Shown here piece by piece: positions 24,411 through 34,668 of a stretch of 64,000 nucleotides of DNA. The notes beneath the pieces were generated by a model. That model made no database searches, was not told where the DNA came from, and worked only from the letters and a program-made list of their open reading frames with translations. Position numbers and translations under genes: made by a program. The stretch covers positions 1-64,000 of the forward strand of contig SVLJ01000005.1 in assembly GCA_015067995.1 (NCBI GenBank). The letters run 5' to 3'. This stretch comes from Oscillospiraceae bacterium (lineage in GTDB: Bacteria > Bacillota > Clostridia > Oscillospirales > Oscillospiraceae). The stretch's first letter is position 1. Every line of letters starts with the position of its first letter.

Positions 24411-24437
24411 AAAAGTTGTTGTGTGTCAACGACTTTT
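24411..24437 (+). terminator. Terminator-like hairpin
   Basis: AAAAGTTGTTG (24411-24421) pairs with CAACGACTTTT (24427-24437) with one wobble; CTGTTTTC follows. It lies 14 nt past the Cys-rich gene. Confidence 0.5.
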
Positions 24438-24565
24438 CGGGGCTGTTTTCATATCCCCGGTGTGTTTGTACCCGGAATTTAGGTTTCGCCCTTATGACCG
24501 TTACAAGGGCAGCAAAATGAACGATTACGGAATACGAATTTGGATCTCACAACAGGAGGATATAT

Positions 24566-26604
<2,039 letters not shown>

Positions 26605-26615
26605 TTTACACCGAT

Positions 26616-26648
26616 GGGCGGTTTGCAGAAATGCAGACTGCCCTTTTT
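26616..26648 (+). terminator. Terminator or attenuator after tnpX
   Basis: A 12-bp stem with two G-T pairs (26616-26627 with 26632-26643), a GAAA loop and TTTTT. The next gene starts only 27 nt later, so it may be an attenuator. Confidence 0.7.
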
Positions 26649-26674
26649 CTATTTCAAAAGCAAGGAGATTTATT

Positions 26675-26881
26675 ATGTCAGATATTGAAAAAGAATTGTT
26701 GCAGGCGAAGCACCGCTTGGAGGAAGCTCAAGCCAGAGATCGGGCGAAGGAACGCAAGACCCGGACACGGCGGCTGATCCAGGAGGGTGCTATTTTGGAG
26801 AAAGCATTACCGCAGACGACCCGTATGACATTGGAACAGTTGGAGGAATTTTTATGGGAAGCATTCAAAGCAGTACGATGA
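26675..26881 (+). CDS. DUF3847 small protein
   Basis: A 68-residue charged helical protein (MSDIEKELLQAKHRLEEAQARDRAKERKTRTRRL...) of the DUF3847 family, which regularly precedes mobA/mobL relaxase genes on clostridial elements. It could be a relaxosome accessory protein, by position only. The start has AAGGAG 7 nt upstream. The frame continues open upstream of ATG 26675 without a better start. Confidence 0.75.
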   Translation: MSDIEKELLQAKHRLEEAQARDRAKERKTRTRRLIQEGAILEKALPQTTRMTLEQLEEFLWEAFKAVR

Positions 26882-26899
26882 TGTTATGCGCTCTGGGAA

Positions 26900-27244
26900 A
26901 CCGGGGCGCTTCTTTTTTATCCCGAAGGGCGCACTTACTCACCACCCCGGTGGGGCGGTGGTATTTCCGTTGGAAATCGTGCGCTCTCCGAGGGGGATGC
27001 GGCTTCTGCGGAAGCCTGATGGACAATGCCACAGCTCTGCGGATCTACTGTCATTGTCCACGCAGTTGGTGTGCGGTAAACGCTTACAGAATACCGTCGC
27101 TTCAGCCGACGGTATTCCACCAACTGCCCGCACAAACCTGCCACCGGCAGCTTTGTCTGCGGTTATGACTATCAGCATTGCTGATAGTCATTTTCTCTTT
27201 TACAAAGAGAAACAGAAACTTTACGAAAGGATTGGTACGAACGA
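26900..27244 (+). other. Putative oriT / mobilization region
   Basis: About 360 nt without a gene, directly before the relaxase. It holds the GC-rich GGGCGCACTTACTCACCACC segment (26928-26947), a perfect 11-bp dyad (27089-27099 with 27107-27117; arms GAATACCGTCG/CGACGGTATTC), and a perfect 10-bp hairpin (27167-27176 with 27180-27189) followed by TTTTC. MobQ-type relaxases nick just upstream of their own gene next to such inverted repeats, so an origin of transfer here is likely. The nick site is not identified. Confidence 0.6.
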
Positions 27245-28936
27245 ATGGCGATCTATCATTTGGAAGCCAAGGTCATCAGCCGAGGTGCAGGCCGTTCCGC
27301 CTGCGCCGCTTCTGCCTATCTAAGCTGCTCCCAAATTTTCAATGATTATGACGGCATGCAGCACGACTACACACGGAAATCCGGTCTTGTCTGGCAGCAG
27401 GTATTCCTACCGGAATTTGCGCCGCAGGAATGGTCTGACCGGGCCGTGTTATGGAATGCGGTGGAAGCAAACGAGAAAACCAAGGACAGCAGACTGGCAA
27501 GAGAGTTCGTGGTAGCCCTGCCCATTGAACTCGGGAAAGATCAATGGAGGTTGCTGCTGACGGAATATATCCAAACCAATTTTGTGGCCCAGGGTATGTG
27601 TGCCGATGTGGCGATCCATGACACGGACGGACACAATCCCCATGCCCATATCATGCTGACGGTGCGCCCACTGGACGAACATGGCAAGTGGCAGTACAAG
27701 ACAGAGAAAGAATATCTCTGTGTCCGGGATGGAGAGGAACGTGGCTTCACCGCAGCCGAGTTCAAGGTAGTACAAGCCGACGGTTGGGAGAAACAGTATC
27801 AGTACAAGGTCGGCAAGAAAAAGGTGTACATGACTCCCTCTGCCGCCGAAGCGCAGAATCTTGTCCGAGTGTCTAAACATCCGAAAAGCACCAAGTACGG
27901 CAGACAGAACCCCATCGCAGAAAAATGGAACAGCGATGAACAGATACTTGTCTGGCGCAAGGCCTGGGCAGATGCCACCAATGCCCACTTGGAGCGGGCC
28001 GGTGCCAATGCAAGGATCGACCACCGCAGCCATGCGGAGCGAGGCCTGGATGAGCAGCCGACGATCCACGAGGGTGTCGTTGCCCGTGCGCTGGAAAAGA
28101 AGGGTATCATTTCTGACCGTTGTGAGATTAACCGACAGATCAAGGCAGACAACGCTCTGCTCCGGGAACTGAAAGCTACGGTCAAAAAGCTGATGCAGGC
28201 GGTCAAAAATACGCTGCCTGTCATGGCGGAAAAACTGGAAACCCTGCGGCAGAATATGATCATCTACCGCTACCAGCTTCTGCATATTGCTACCGGTAAA
28301 AGCAAAATGAACAAGCGCTTGAATGTACTCCGCCCCGAACTGGAACGCTATTTCAGAGTGGCAAAACAGATAAAGGAGAAAACCAAACAGCGGAATCTCC
28401 TGCTGGACGAACGCAGGGCTACTCCTGTTTGGAATCTTGCCAAGCGTCAAGATTTGGCAAAGCAGATCGCTACTCTGTCAGAAGATATTGAGGAACTGCG
28501 TTCTGAAAAAGCAATGCTGCTACACTCTCTGGATTGCACCGACGATGCAGCTATGGGCGATGTGAAGAAAGATATTGCCGCCATGGAAGCTGCGCTGAAA
28601 AAACTGGACGAGCAGGAAGTTAAATTTTCCGCTGAACTGGAATCTGCTTTACAGCAGTACCGGGAACTGGAAGCGCAGGCAGCAGAATTCGATGCAGAGA
28701 AACTGATCGATGCACGCTTGGAACTGCGGCAGGGCATGGATCGCACCACCGTTTCCAGAATCCAAACCACTTATGATACGCAATACAGTCCCTTTACCAT
28801 GGCAGAAGCCAGAAGGGATGTTTCCAAGATACTGGAGGAACATAAGGAAGAACCCCGTTCTGTCCGGGAGCGGCTTTACAAGCACCAGCAAGAGCAAACT
28901 GCACTCCGCAAGAAAGAAAAAGAACGGGATCGGTAA
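27245..28936 (+). CDS. mobA: MobA/MobL-family relaxase
   Basis: A 563-residue MobQ-type relaxase that should nick oriT and pilot the strand into a conjugation pore supplied in trans. AIYHLEAKVISRGAGRSACAASAYLS is the MobA/MobL opening with the nucleophile region. HDTDGHNPHAHIMLTVR (about residues 122-138) is the three-histidine metal motif. After residue 300 it is a long coiled coil. No type IV secretion genes are in the window, so the element is mobilizable, not self-conjugative. Confidence 0.93.
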   Translation: MAIYHLEAKVISRGAGRSACAASAYLSCSQIFNDYDGMQHDYTRKSGLVWQQVFLPEFAPQEWSDRAVLWNAVEANEKTKDSRLAREFVVALPIELGKDQWRLLLTEYIQTNFVAQGMCADVAIHDTDGHNPHAHIMLTVRPLDEHGKWQYKTEKEYLCVRDGEERGFTAAEFKVVQADGWEKQYQYKVGKKKVYMTPSAAEAQNLVRVSKHPKSTKYGRQNPIAEKWNSDEQILVWRKAWADATNAHLERAGANARIDHRSHAERGLDEQPTIHEGVVARALEKKGIISDRCEINRQIKADNALLRELKATVKKLMQAVKNTLPVMAEKLETLRQNMIIYRYQLLHIATGKSKMNKRLNVLRPELERYFRVAKQIKEKTKQRNLLLDERRATPVWNLAKRQDLAKQIATLSEDIEELRSEKAMLLHSLDCTDDAAMGDVKKDIAAMEAALKKLDEQEVKFSAELESALQQYRELEAQAAEFDAEKLIDARLELRQGMDRTTVSRIQTTYDTQYSPFTMAEARRDVSKILEEHKEEPRSVRERLYKHQQEQTALRKKEKERDR

Positions 28937-28943
28937 ATACAAC

Positions 28944-28979
28944 GGGCAGCACCAAATTAACGGTGCTGCCCAGTCTTTT
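28944..28979 (+). terminator. Terminator of the relaxase gene
   Basis: A 10-bp stem (28944-28953 with 28962-28971), then AGTCTTTTATTATTTT. It also overlaps the end of the convergent XRE gene. Confidence 0.85.
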
Positions 28980-28980
28980 A

Positions 28981-29223
28981 TTATTTTATTTCCTGTTCCA
29001 ATTCTTCAAATTCCGGTGTTGAGAAGAACTCTCCAAGCGTAATTTCAAAGCCATCGCAAAGCTTCTTCAGCGTAACTGCGCCGGGATTTTTGCTTTCGCC
29101 ATTCAAAATGCTTTTTACAGTTGCCTGCGGAACAGCAGAAATATTGCTGATAGCATTAGGAGTAATTCCCCGCTCTTTGCAAAGTTGCCGTATTCTGTTT
29201 GCAATTGCTTCTCTGGTATCCAT
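28981..29223 (-). CDS. XRE-family transcriptional repressor
   Basis: An 80-residue Cro/C1-type helix-turn-helix protein. The HTH is GITPNAISNISAVPQATVKSILNGE, followed by LKKLCDGFEITLGEFF, typical of short element repressors. ATG 29223 has GGAGGG upstream; the frame opens further to 29361 but through the promoter region. It is divergent from the serine recombinase gene, with several AGTGAT dyads between them, so autoregulation and control of the recombinase are likely. Confidence 0.88.
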   Translation of the reverse strand: MDTREAIANRIRQLCKERGITPNAISNISAVPQATVKSILNGESKNPGAVTLKKLCDGFEITLGEFFSTPEFEELEQEIK

Positions 29224-29240
29224 AGGAATCCCTCCGGACG

Positions 29241-29333
29241 ATTTATCACTATTATGATAAACTATCCGGAATTTACGCATTAGTGATACTTCACTAATTA
29301 AAGAAAATATGATATAGTAGTGATAAATCACTA
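29241..29333. promoter_or_regulatory. Triple AGTGAT operator between repressor and recombinase
   Basis: Three dyads built from the same half-site: TTTATC-N8-GATAAA around 29242-29261, TTAGTGA-TACT-TCACTAA at 29280-29297, and TAGTGAT-AA-ATCACTA at 29318-29333. Their spacing (about 37 nt between centres) and position in the divergent promoter region fit cooperative binding by the XRE repressor. Confidence 0.7.
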
Positions 29334-29353
29334 TGTTTATAGAAAGTGATGTT

Positions 29354-29365
29354 GTTAGCAAACTG
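29354..29365 (+). repeat. 12-bp direct repeat, left copy
   Basis: GTTAGCAAACTG, repeated exactly at 30090-30101. The two copies bracket the serine recombinase gene and end 49-79 nt from its neighbours' starts. An imperfectly related dyad, CAATTTATC-N8-GATAAATTG, follows at 29371-29396. This may be a recombination site or end. Confidence 0.5.
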
Positions 29366-29370
29366 ACTTA

Positions 29371-29396
29371 CAATTTATCCGGATACTGATAAATTG
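29371..29396. repeat. Dyad before the serine recombinase gene
   Basis: CAATTTATC (29371-29379) and GATAAATTG (29388-29396) form a perfect 9-bp inverted repeat that runs into the GGAGG ribosome site. It could be the resolvase binding site or a hairpin limiting its translation. Confidence 0.5.
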
Positions 29397-29408
29397 GAGG
29401 TCAAAGCA

Positions 29409-29999
29409 ATGGAATATGGTTATGTGCGAGTATCAACCAAAGAACAAAACGAGCAAAGGCAAATGATTGCGCTGCAAGAGTTCGGGATTGATGTAAAAAG
29501 AATCTATATGGACAAGCAATCCGGAAAGGACTTTGAGCGAGCAAACTACAAAAAGTTGCTCAGAAAAGTAAAAAGCGGCGATACCCTTGTTGTTAAGAGT
29601 ATCGACCGTTTGGGCAGAAACTATGATGAAATCTTGGAGCAATGGCGGATCATTACCAAAGAAAAGCAGGTAGCCATTGTGGTCCTGGATATGCCGCTGC
29701 TTGACACACGGAAGAACAGGGATCTAACCGGAACGCTAATCGCAGATATTGTGTTGCAGCTTTTGTCTTATGTGGCTCAGACAGAACGGGAGTTCATTCG
29801 ACAGCGGCAGGCAGAGGGTATAGCGGCTGCAAAAGCACAAGGTGTGCAGTTTGGACGAAGACCCATGGTGCGCCCTGCTTCCTTTGTTTTTCTAAAAGAG
29901 CAATGGAAACAAAATCAAATATCCGCAAGGGCGGCAGCAAAACAGTTAGGCATTACCCATAGTACATTTTTACGGTGGGTAAATGAGGATAATGGATAA
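29409..29999 (+). CDS. Small serine recombinase (resolvase/invertase)
   Basis: A 196-residue resolvase/invertase-family recombinase. YGYVRVSTKEQNEQRQ holds the catalytic serine (Ser9), and VKSIDRLGRNYDEI holds the active-site arginine. The C-terminal HTH ISARAAAKQLGITHSTFLRWV binds DNA. The start at 29409 has GGAGG 8 nt upstream. It is paired with the divergent XRE repressor. It could resolve multimers, invert a segment or cut out a module; the direct repeats around it favour a local site. Confidence 0.9.
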   Translation: MEYGYVRVSTKEQNEQRQMIALQEFGIDVKRIYMDKQSGKDFERANYKKLLRKVKSGDTLVVKSIDRLGRNYDEILEQWRIITKEKQVAIVVLDMPLLDTRKNRDLTGTLIADIVLQLLSYVAQTEREFIRQRQAEGIAAAKAQGVQFGRRPMVRPASFVFLKEQWKQNQISARAAAKQLGITHSTFLRWVNEDNG

Positions 30000-30028
30000 A
30001 GAAGTACACCTTATCGTCCACCTAACAC

Positions 30029-30057
30029 TTGAAAAATCTTGTGGATGTTTATATAAT
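30029..30057 (+). promoter_or_regulatory. Strong promoter of the nine-gene zinc-ribbon/kinase operon
   Basis: TTGAAA (30029-30034), a 17-nt spacer and a perfect TATAAT (30052-30057), 88 nt before the first start codon. No other convincing promoter was seen before 40476, and the gene gaps are short, so it probably drives all nine genes. Confidence 0.75.
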
Positions 30058-30089
30058 AAGATGTACATAATTTCGACATATTTCGTGTG

Positions 30090-30101
30090 GTTAGCAAACT
30101 G
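30090..30101 (+). repeat. 12-bp direct repeat, right copy
   Basis: The second exact copy of GTTAGCAAACTG, in the leader of the nine-gene operon, 91 nt after the serine recombinase stop. Confidence 0.5.
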
Positions 30102-30144
30102 TACTTTGAAAGCCATAGAATATGCAGGAAAGGATTGATTTATT

Positions 30145-30453
30145 TTGGATTCTGCTGGATGGATCATTTTCCTTGTTTTGGGACTATTTATATTTATCAT
30201 ATATGTTGCACAGAAAGACAGTAGCTCCGGCAGCGGGTCAGCCTCGCCTACGCCTCCTGCACCAGTACCGAAGCCGCCCGAGCCGACTCCAAAACCGCCC
30301 GAACCAACACCACCTAAAAAAGAAGAACAGAAGTATGTTTCGATTTATGAGTACACATCTGTGCAGAGTGTCAAAAAATGTGCCCATTGCGATGGAGAAA
30401 ATAAATATGGTGCAAAAGTTTGTTGCATTTGTGGCAATGATATCGACAGTTGA
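30145..30453 (+). CDS. Small membrane zinc-ribbon protein (operon gene 1)
   Basis: A 102-residue protein. Residues 5-22 are one transmembrane helix, 28-62 a proline-rich linker with PEPTPKPP repeats, and 78-97 a zinc ribbon (CAHC...CCIC). A TTG start at 30145 is inferred: it is the only start-like codon after an in-frame stop and lies about 12 nt from AGGAAAGG. The same parts (TM, Pro-rich linker, zinc ribbon) recur in gene 9. The ribbon should face the cytoplasm if the N terminus is outside. No close family is recognised. Confidence 0.7.
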   Translation: MDSAGWIIFLVLGLFIFIIYVAQKDSSSGSGSASPTPPAPVPKPPEPTPKPPEPTPPKKEEQKYVSIYEYTSVQSVKKCAHCDGENKYGAKVCCICGNDIDS

Positions 30454-30467
30454 TTGGAGGAAATCAT

Positions 30468-31433
30468 ATGTTTTGCAAATGGTGTGGTAACAGCATTCAG
30501 TTAACAGATAAGAAATGTCCAGCCTGTGGACGAGAGACACCCCCAATGTCTGATTGCGGTGGATTATATAACCTGAAACATTCAAACGATGGTCCTACAG
30601 CACCCACGAAAGAGAAAGTGATTGTGAAGGAAGTTCCCCACTGTGCTGCCGTAGAAAAAATGGAAGCCAAATATGCGAAAGAACGCAAGGCTGCTAAAAA
30701 GCATCATGCAATTACAATGTTTTGCTTGATTACGGTATTGCTTGTAACTGTATGTTCTGTGCTTTTGGTTTTGAGAGTAAATAACCGGATGAGTGTGCTT
30801 AAAGAGCAAATTGATAATATCCAAATTGAGATACCTACTTATCCAACTGAAGCTCCCTTAGATAAGCCGAATGATGAGCAAGAGACAGATCCTCCCGAAG
30901 AATCAACGCAGTATAGTTTTACAATCAATACGACAGTGGTCAATGGTGGCCCTAATGAAATCAGCAACACCTATGATTTTGGCAATTACGCCAAGTCAGT
31001 CAAGGTAACTACAACAACAGCAGCGAGCGAGAATGGCCAGACATTTACAATTTCGTACCTTCTTAATGAAGAAGCATCGGTCGATCTGAATTTGAAATAT
31101 GTCCAGGAAGATACTGAGTTACTTACTATAGGTGTGAAGTGTGATACTGATCTGTCTTTCTTTTATGATCAGGATTTCTCTTATGAGTGGCAGTATCGTA
31201 GCAGCATAGGAAATTGGACTTCAGCAGATGCTGATATCATTACGGTTGATGATGAAAACTATCGTCATATAACATGTACCACAGATTGGCTAAGGAATAT
31301 CACTATTATGAAGCAACCCATTGAACTGCGGTGTGTCATCCGGGTCAAAAATGCATCCGGGGATGATATGCAGATTATGGTTGATGGAATATCGGTTGCA
31401 GCAGACGGAACGATTATTAACAACAACCAGTAA
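30468..31433 (+). CDS. Zinc ribbon - TM - extracellular domain protein (operon gene 2)
   Basis: A 321-residue protein. MFCKWCGNSIQLTDKKCPACG (1-21) is a zinc ribbon. A Lys-rich stretch follows (about 60-85), then a transmembrane helix (FCLITVLLVTVCSVLLVL), a short coiled segment and a Thr/Pro/Glu-rich stalk. The outer part (about 150-321) is beta-rich with repeated polar strands and no cysteine motif. The topology implies a sensor with the ribbon inside and the beta domain outside. The start has GGAGG 8 nt upstream. No known family is recognised beyond the ribbon. Confidence 0.75.
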   Translation: MFCKWCGNSIQLTDKKCPACGRETPPMSDCGGLYNLKHSNDGPTAPTKEKVIVKEVPHCAAVEKMEAKYAKERKAAKKHHAITMFCLITVLLVTVCSVLLVLRVNNRMSVLKEQIDNIQIEIPTYPTEAPLDKPNDEQETDPPEESTQYSFTINTTVVNGGPNEISNTYDFGNYAKSVKVTTTTAASENGQTFTISYLLNEEASVDLNLKYVQEDTELLTIGVKCDTDLSFFYDQDFSYEWQYRSSIGNWTSADADIITVDDENYRHITCTTDWLRNITIMKQPIELRCVIRVKNASGDDMQIMVDGISVAADGTIINNNQ

Positions 31434-31466
31434 ATATCACTTACAAATATATAGGAGGTTTTACTT

Positions 31467-32213
31467 ATGACCAGTAATTATCAGGGTTCTTATCAGGGAA
31501 GCTACGGCGGAAATCAGCAGAATGGACAGCAGAGAGGCTCCACTAATTATACCGTAGATATGGTGCTTTGTATTGATGCAACCGGAAGTATGGAGAACCG
31601 AACCGGTGGCCAGCAGAGAATCATCAATATGGTAAAGCAGAATGCCCTGAATTTCTATGATGACATGATTAAAAAGATGGCTGAAAAGCATAAGCCTATG
31701 GCACAGCTACGCGTCCGTGTGATTATTTTTAGAGATTTTATTGCAGACGGTGCCGATGCAATGAAGGGAACGGGCTTTTATCTGCTTCCCCAGCAGGCAA
31801 AGGAGTTTGAAGATTGCATCAATGGTATCCATGCTGATGGCGGCGGCGATATTCCCGAAGATGGTCTGGAAGCTCTTGCATATGCTATGAAATCCCCGTG
31901 GACAACCCATGGTGCCAAAAAGCGTCAGGTCATCGTTGTCTGGACGGATGCCGGCACCCATGAATTGGGTTATGGAAAAAGATCTCCTCACTATCCCAAA
32001 GGCATGCCCGCAAATTTGGCTGAACTTGAAGATTGGTGGGATGAAATGGATGATTATGCCAAGCGTCTAATCATCTATGCACCCAACACCAACTACTGGA
32101 ACTACATCAGCGAAAACTGGGAAAAAGTTGTTCATGTTCATTCTTCTGCAGGTGATGGTATGTCAGAACAGAAGTATAGCGAAATTCTTGATGTGATTGC
32201 AAACACAATCTAA
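31467..32213 (+). CDS. VWA-domain protein, TerY-like (operon gene 3)
   Basis: A 248-residue soluble von Willebrand A protein. Residues 4-25 are Gly/Gln/Tyr-rich (QGSYQGSYGGNQQNG). The VWA domain starts with VLCIDATGSM, where Asp37, Thr39 and Ser41 form the MIDAS start; later acidic positions are in DGGGDIPEDGLEAL and VVWTDAGTHEL. It has no signal peptide or TM. VWA next to PP2C and a Ser/Thr kinase is the TerY-P triad known from tellurite-resistance/stress and phage-defence loci; there the VWA protein is thought to act as a metal-dependent scaffold. The sequence is distant from TerY proper. Confidence 0.85.
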   Translation: MTSNYQGSYQGSYGGNQQNGQQRGSTNYTVDMVLCIDATGSMENRTGGQQRIINMVKQNALNFYDDMIKKMAEKHKPMAQLRVRVIIFRDFIADGADAMKGTGFYLLPQQAKEFEDCINGIHADGGGDIPEDGLEALAYAMKSPWTTHGAKKRQVIVVWTDAGTHELGYGKRSPHYPKGMPANLAELEDWWDEMDDYAKRLIIYAPNTNYWNYISENWEKVVHVHSSAGDGMSEQKYSEILDVIANTI

Positions 32214-32256
32214 GCAGTTTAGATGCTTTAGGATGAATGTTATAGGAGGCACCAAA

Positions 32257-33225
32257 ATGAAGAAAACACTGCCCTTGGATTTCCATACAATTGTCTTTTG
32301 TGGCGAAGCAAGAAAGGCCTTGGGAGAGGATAATTGGGCATATGGTTTTTGTGAAGATTCAGGAATCATAGCTGTTTTTGATGGTTGTGGTGGTTCCGGT
32401 GCACGAAAGCACGAAGACTATAACAATCATTCAGAAGCATTTATGGCAGCACGCATCTGCTCTGGCGCACTGTATGAATGTATCCAGCAACACTTTCCAG
32501 TAAATATATCTCCCGATGTTTTTGTCAAGCAGATTGTCGAACCCTGTATTAAGGATGCATTAAAGGCCAATATTCCAGCGGAGAAGAATAATAGTATTAA
32601 AATTACGGGCATGCGAACGCTCCCGTCTACGATGGCTGCAGCTCTAATCCAGAAGGGAAGCGGAAATAATCTGCTGGTTAGTCCAATATGGGCCGGTGAC
32701 TCAAGAGTGTATATTTTAGACTCGACTGGCCTTTCTCAGTTGACTGTGGATCATTCCAACCAACCTGATCCGATGGAAGGTTTGTATGATGATGGAACGC
32801 TTACCAATGTAATTTGTGCTGATAAGCCTGTCCATTTGAATTGCAGTACCTTTACTGTCAAAGCACCGTTTATGGTAATTGCAGCAACAGACGGGTGCTT
32901 CGGATATGTTTCTTCTCCTATGGAGTTTGAAGGAATGATTCTACATACAATGTTAGAATCCTCAAGTGTTGCACAATGGGAGGACAACCTGCAAAAGTTG
33001 ATAGCTTCTTATGCGGGTGACGATCATACATTATGTCTGGCATCCTTTGGCTATGGCAGCTTTGCGTCCATTCAGCAGGCATTCCAGACCAGATACGACT
33101 ATCTCCGTAAAAACTATCTGGAAACAGTGTGGGCAACACCATGGGAAGATCGTGATACAAGACGCAATCTATGGGCAAGTTACCGACAAAACTATTTGAA
33201 GTATATAGAGGGTGAAAAACGATAA
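32257..33225 (+). CDS. PP2C-family Ser/Thr phosphatase (operon gene 4)
   Basis: A 322-residue PPM/PP2C phosphatase. EDNWAYG (24-30), GIIAVFDGCGGSGAR (36-50; Asp42 and Gly43 bind metal), WAGDSRVYIL, AATDGCFGY and the C-terminal DDHTL are the family's ordered metal and catalytic motifs. It has no TM. AGGAGG lies 7 nt upstream of ATG 32257. Its TAA overlaps the kinase ATG (TAATG), so phosphatase and kinase are translationally coupled, as in PrpC-PrkC and TerY-P pairs. It should reverse the kinase's phosphorylation. Confidence 0.92.
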   Translation: MKKTLPLDFHTIVFCGEARKALGEDNWAYGFCEDSGIIAVFDGCGGSGARKHEDYNNHSEAFMAARICSGALYECIQQHFPVNISPDVFVKQIVEPCIKDALKANIPAEKNNSIKITGMRTLPSTMAAALIQKGSGNNLLVSPIWAGDSRVYILDSTGLSQLTVDHSNQPDPMEGLYDDGTLTNVICADKPVHLNCSTFTVKAPFMVIAATDGCFGYVSSPMEFEGMILHTMLESSSVAQWEDNLQKLIASYAGDDHTLCLASFGYGSFASIQQAFQTRYDYLRKNYLETVWATPWEDRDTRRNLWASYRQNYLKYIEGEKR

Positions 33226-34640
33226 TGGCAATGTTGGGTCGGTATGAAAGAACTACCGCATTATCAAATAAAGATGCCGGAAGTTGCAGATGGTGTTTTG
33301 CTATCCGTGGAGGTCAGGAGTATTTTATAAAGGAATTTCTGGAACCAAAGTATCCTGAGAATGATACCACATCAAGTCCTGAAAAAAGAGCTAAGAAAAT
33401 CAAAAAATGCGAAGCTTTTGAGCAAAGCAAAACAAGAATATACCGTGCGATTAATGAGCATTCTGATGGGAATGCAGTTCGAGTCGTTGATTTCTTCCGT
33501 GTGGGCGCAAAGTATTACATGGTTATGCCCAAGATAAATCCTGTCAAAATGAGCGTTGAGGAAATCGCAAGGCTTCCAGAGCATGTCAAACGAAGAATTT
33601 GTACAGTAATAGCACATTCTGTAGCGCAGCTTCATAAAAGTAAATTTGTTCACGCCGATATTAAGCACACTAACATAATGCTTGTGCATTCTCGAACAAG
33701 TAAGTTGACGGCAAAGTTGATTGACTACGATGCTGGTTTCTTTGAGTATGATCCACCGACGCACCCGGAAGAAATTCCTGGTGATCAGGTTTACTTTTCA
33801 CCAGAAGCTTGGACTGCGATTCTTGGAGAAGAAGCTCAGCTTACTTGCAAACTTGATATTTTTGCATTGGGAATCTTGTTCCACCAGTATTTAACAGGAA
33901 AACTCCCTGGGTACGATGAAGAAAAGTTTAGCTGTGCAGGCGAAGCTGTGGCTGCTGGAGAAAAGTTGAATATTTCTTGGGATATGCCAGCCGATATACA
34001 TAGAGTCATTTCTCAAATGCTTGCAGCGAATCCATGTGAACGTCCTTCTGCACAGGAAGTGTTTAATAATCTAACGAAACAAGATAAGCTTTCCTACACT
34101 GTTCACCATGAAGTAGAGGGCAAAACAAGAGATTCGTTCACATTTGAGCTGAGTGAGGAAAACTATGGAAATCGAAAGATTGCAATCAAACAAGAATCCC
34201 TAAAGCCCAGGGAATATACTGGCTATAAATATGACAGACGGGAACCTTGGATAATAGAAGGAGAAACCGTAGATGATGGAACAGTTATCACTGTCAAGTA
34301 TGTTAAAGATCTGAATCAGCAGAAAACCGTCAGCTACACAGTTCAGCACAAGGTGGGCGGTAAAATTGTGGAGCAGACGGTTCATACTACGAAAGTATGG
34401 ATCAATGCAACAAATGAAATTCCCATAGTAAAAGGTTCGCTTGAGCCCAAGTCCTATGCTGGATGCACGTTTGAAGCGATTAGTACAGACAAACAGGATG
34501 GCGATCGTGTTCCTAATGGTACAATTATTACACTAAAATATACTGAGGCAATCATTGAAAACGATGTAATTCAGAACGAAGGAGAGTTTATAGGCGATGC
34601 ACCTGCACGGCCTGGTTTCTGGGATCTGGGCGATCTATAA
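33225..34640 (+). CDS. Ser/Thr protein kinase with C-terminal MucBP-like repeats (operon gene 5)
   Basis: A 471-residue protein. The kinase domain (about 5-285) has the ATP lysine in YFIKEF (Lys36), the catalytic loop HADIKHTN (143-150; Asp145, Lys147, Asn150) and DYD (167-169) in place of DFG. DIFALGILFHQ and NPCERPSAQEV are the usual C-lobe motifs. Two repeats of about 72 residues follow (289-361 and 369-440), both starting SYTV-x-H and ending TVITVKY or TIITLKY, with LKPREYTGY or LEPKSYAGC in the middle; these resemble MucBP domains. The tail ends FWDLGDL (465-471). No transmembrane helix separates the parts, so the repeats are cytoplasmic, which is unusual. Confidence 0.92.
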   Translation: MAMLGRYERTTALSNKDAGSCRWCFAIRGGQEYFIKEFLEPKYPENDTTSSPEKRAKKIKKCEAFEQSKTRIYRAINEHSDGNAVRVVDFFRVGAKYYMVMPKINPVKMSVEEIARLPEHVKRRICTVIAHSVAQLHKSKFVHADIKHTNIMLVHSRTSKLTAKLIDYDAGFFEYDPPTHPEEIPGDQVYFSPEAWTAILGEEAQLTCKLDIFALGILFHQYLTGKLPGYDEEKFSCAGEAVAAGEKLNISWDMPADIHRVISQMLAANPCERPSAQEVFNNLTKQDKLSYTVHHEVEGKTRDSFTFELSEENYGNRKIAIKQESLKPREYTGYKYDRREPWIIEGETVDDGTVITVKYVKDLNQQKTVSYTVQHKVGGKIVEQTVHTTKVWINATNEIPIVKGSLEPKSYAGCTFEAISTDKQDGDRVPNGTIITLKYTEAIIENDVIQNEGEFIGDAPARPGFWDLGDL

Positions 34641-34668
34641 ACAAAAAGACAGCATAGAGGTGATGTAG

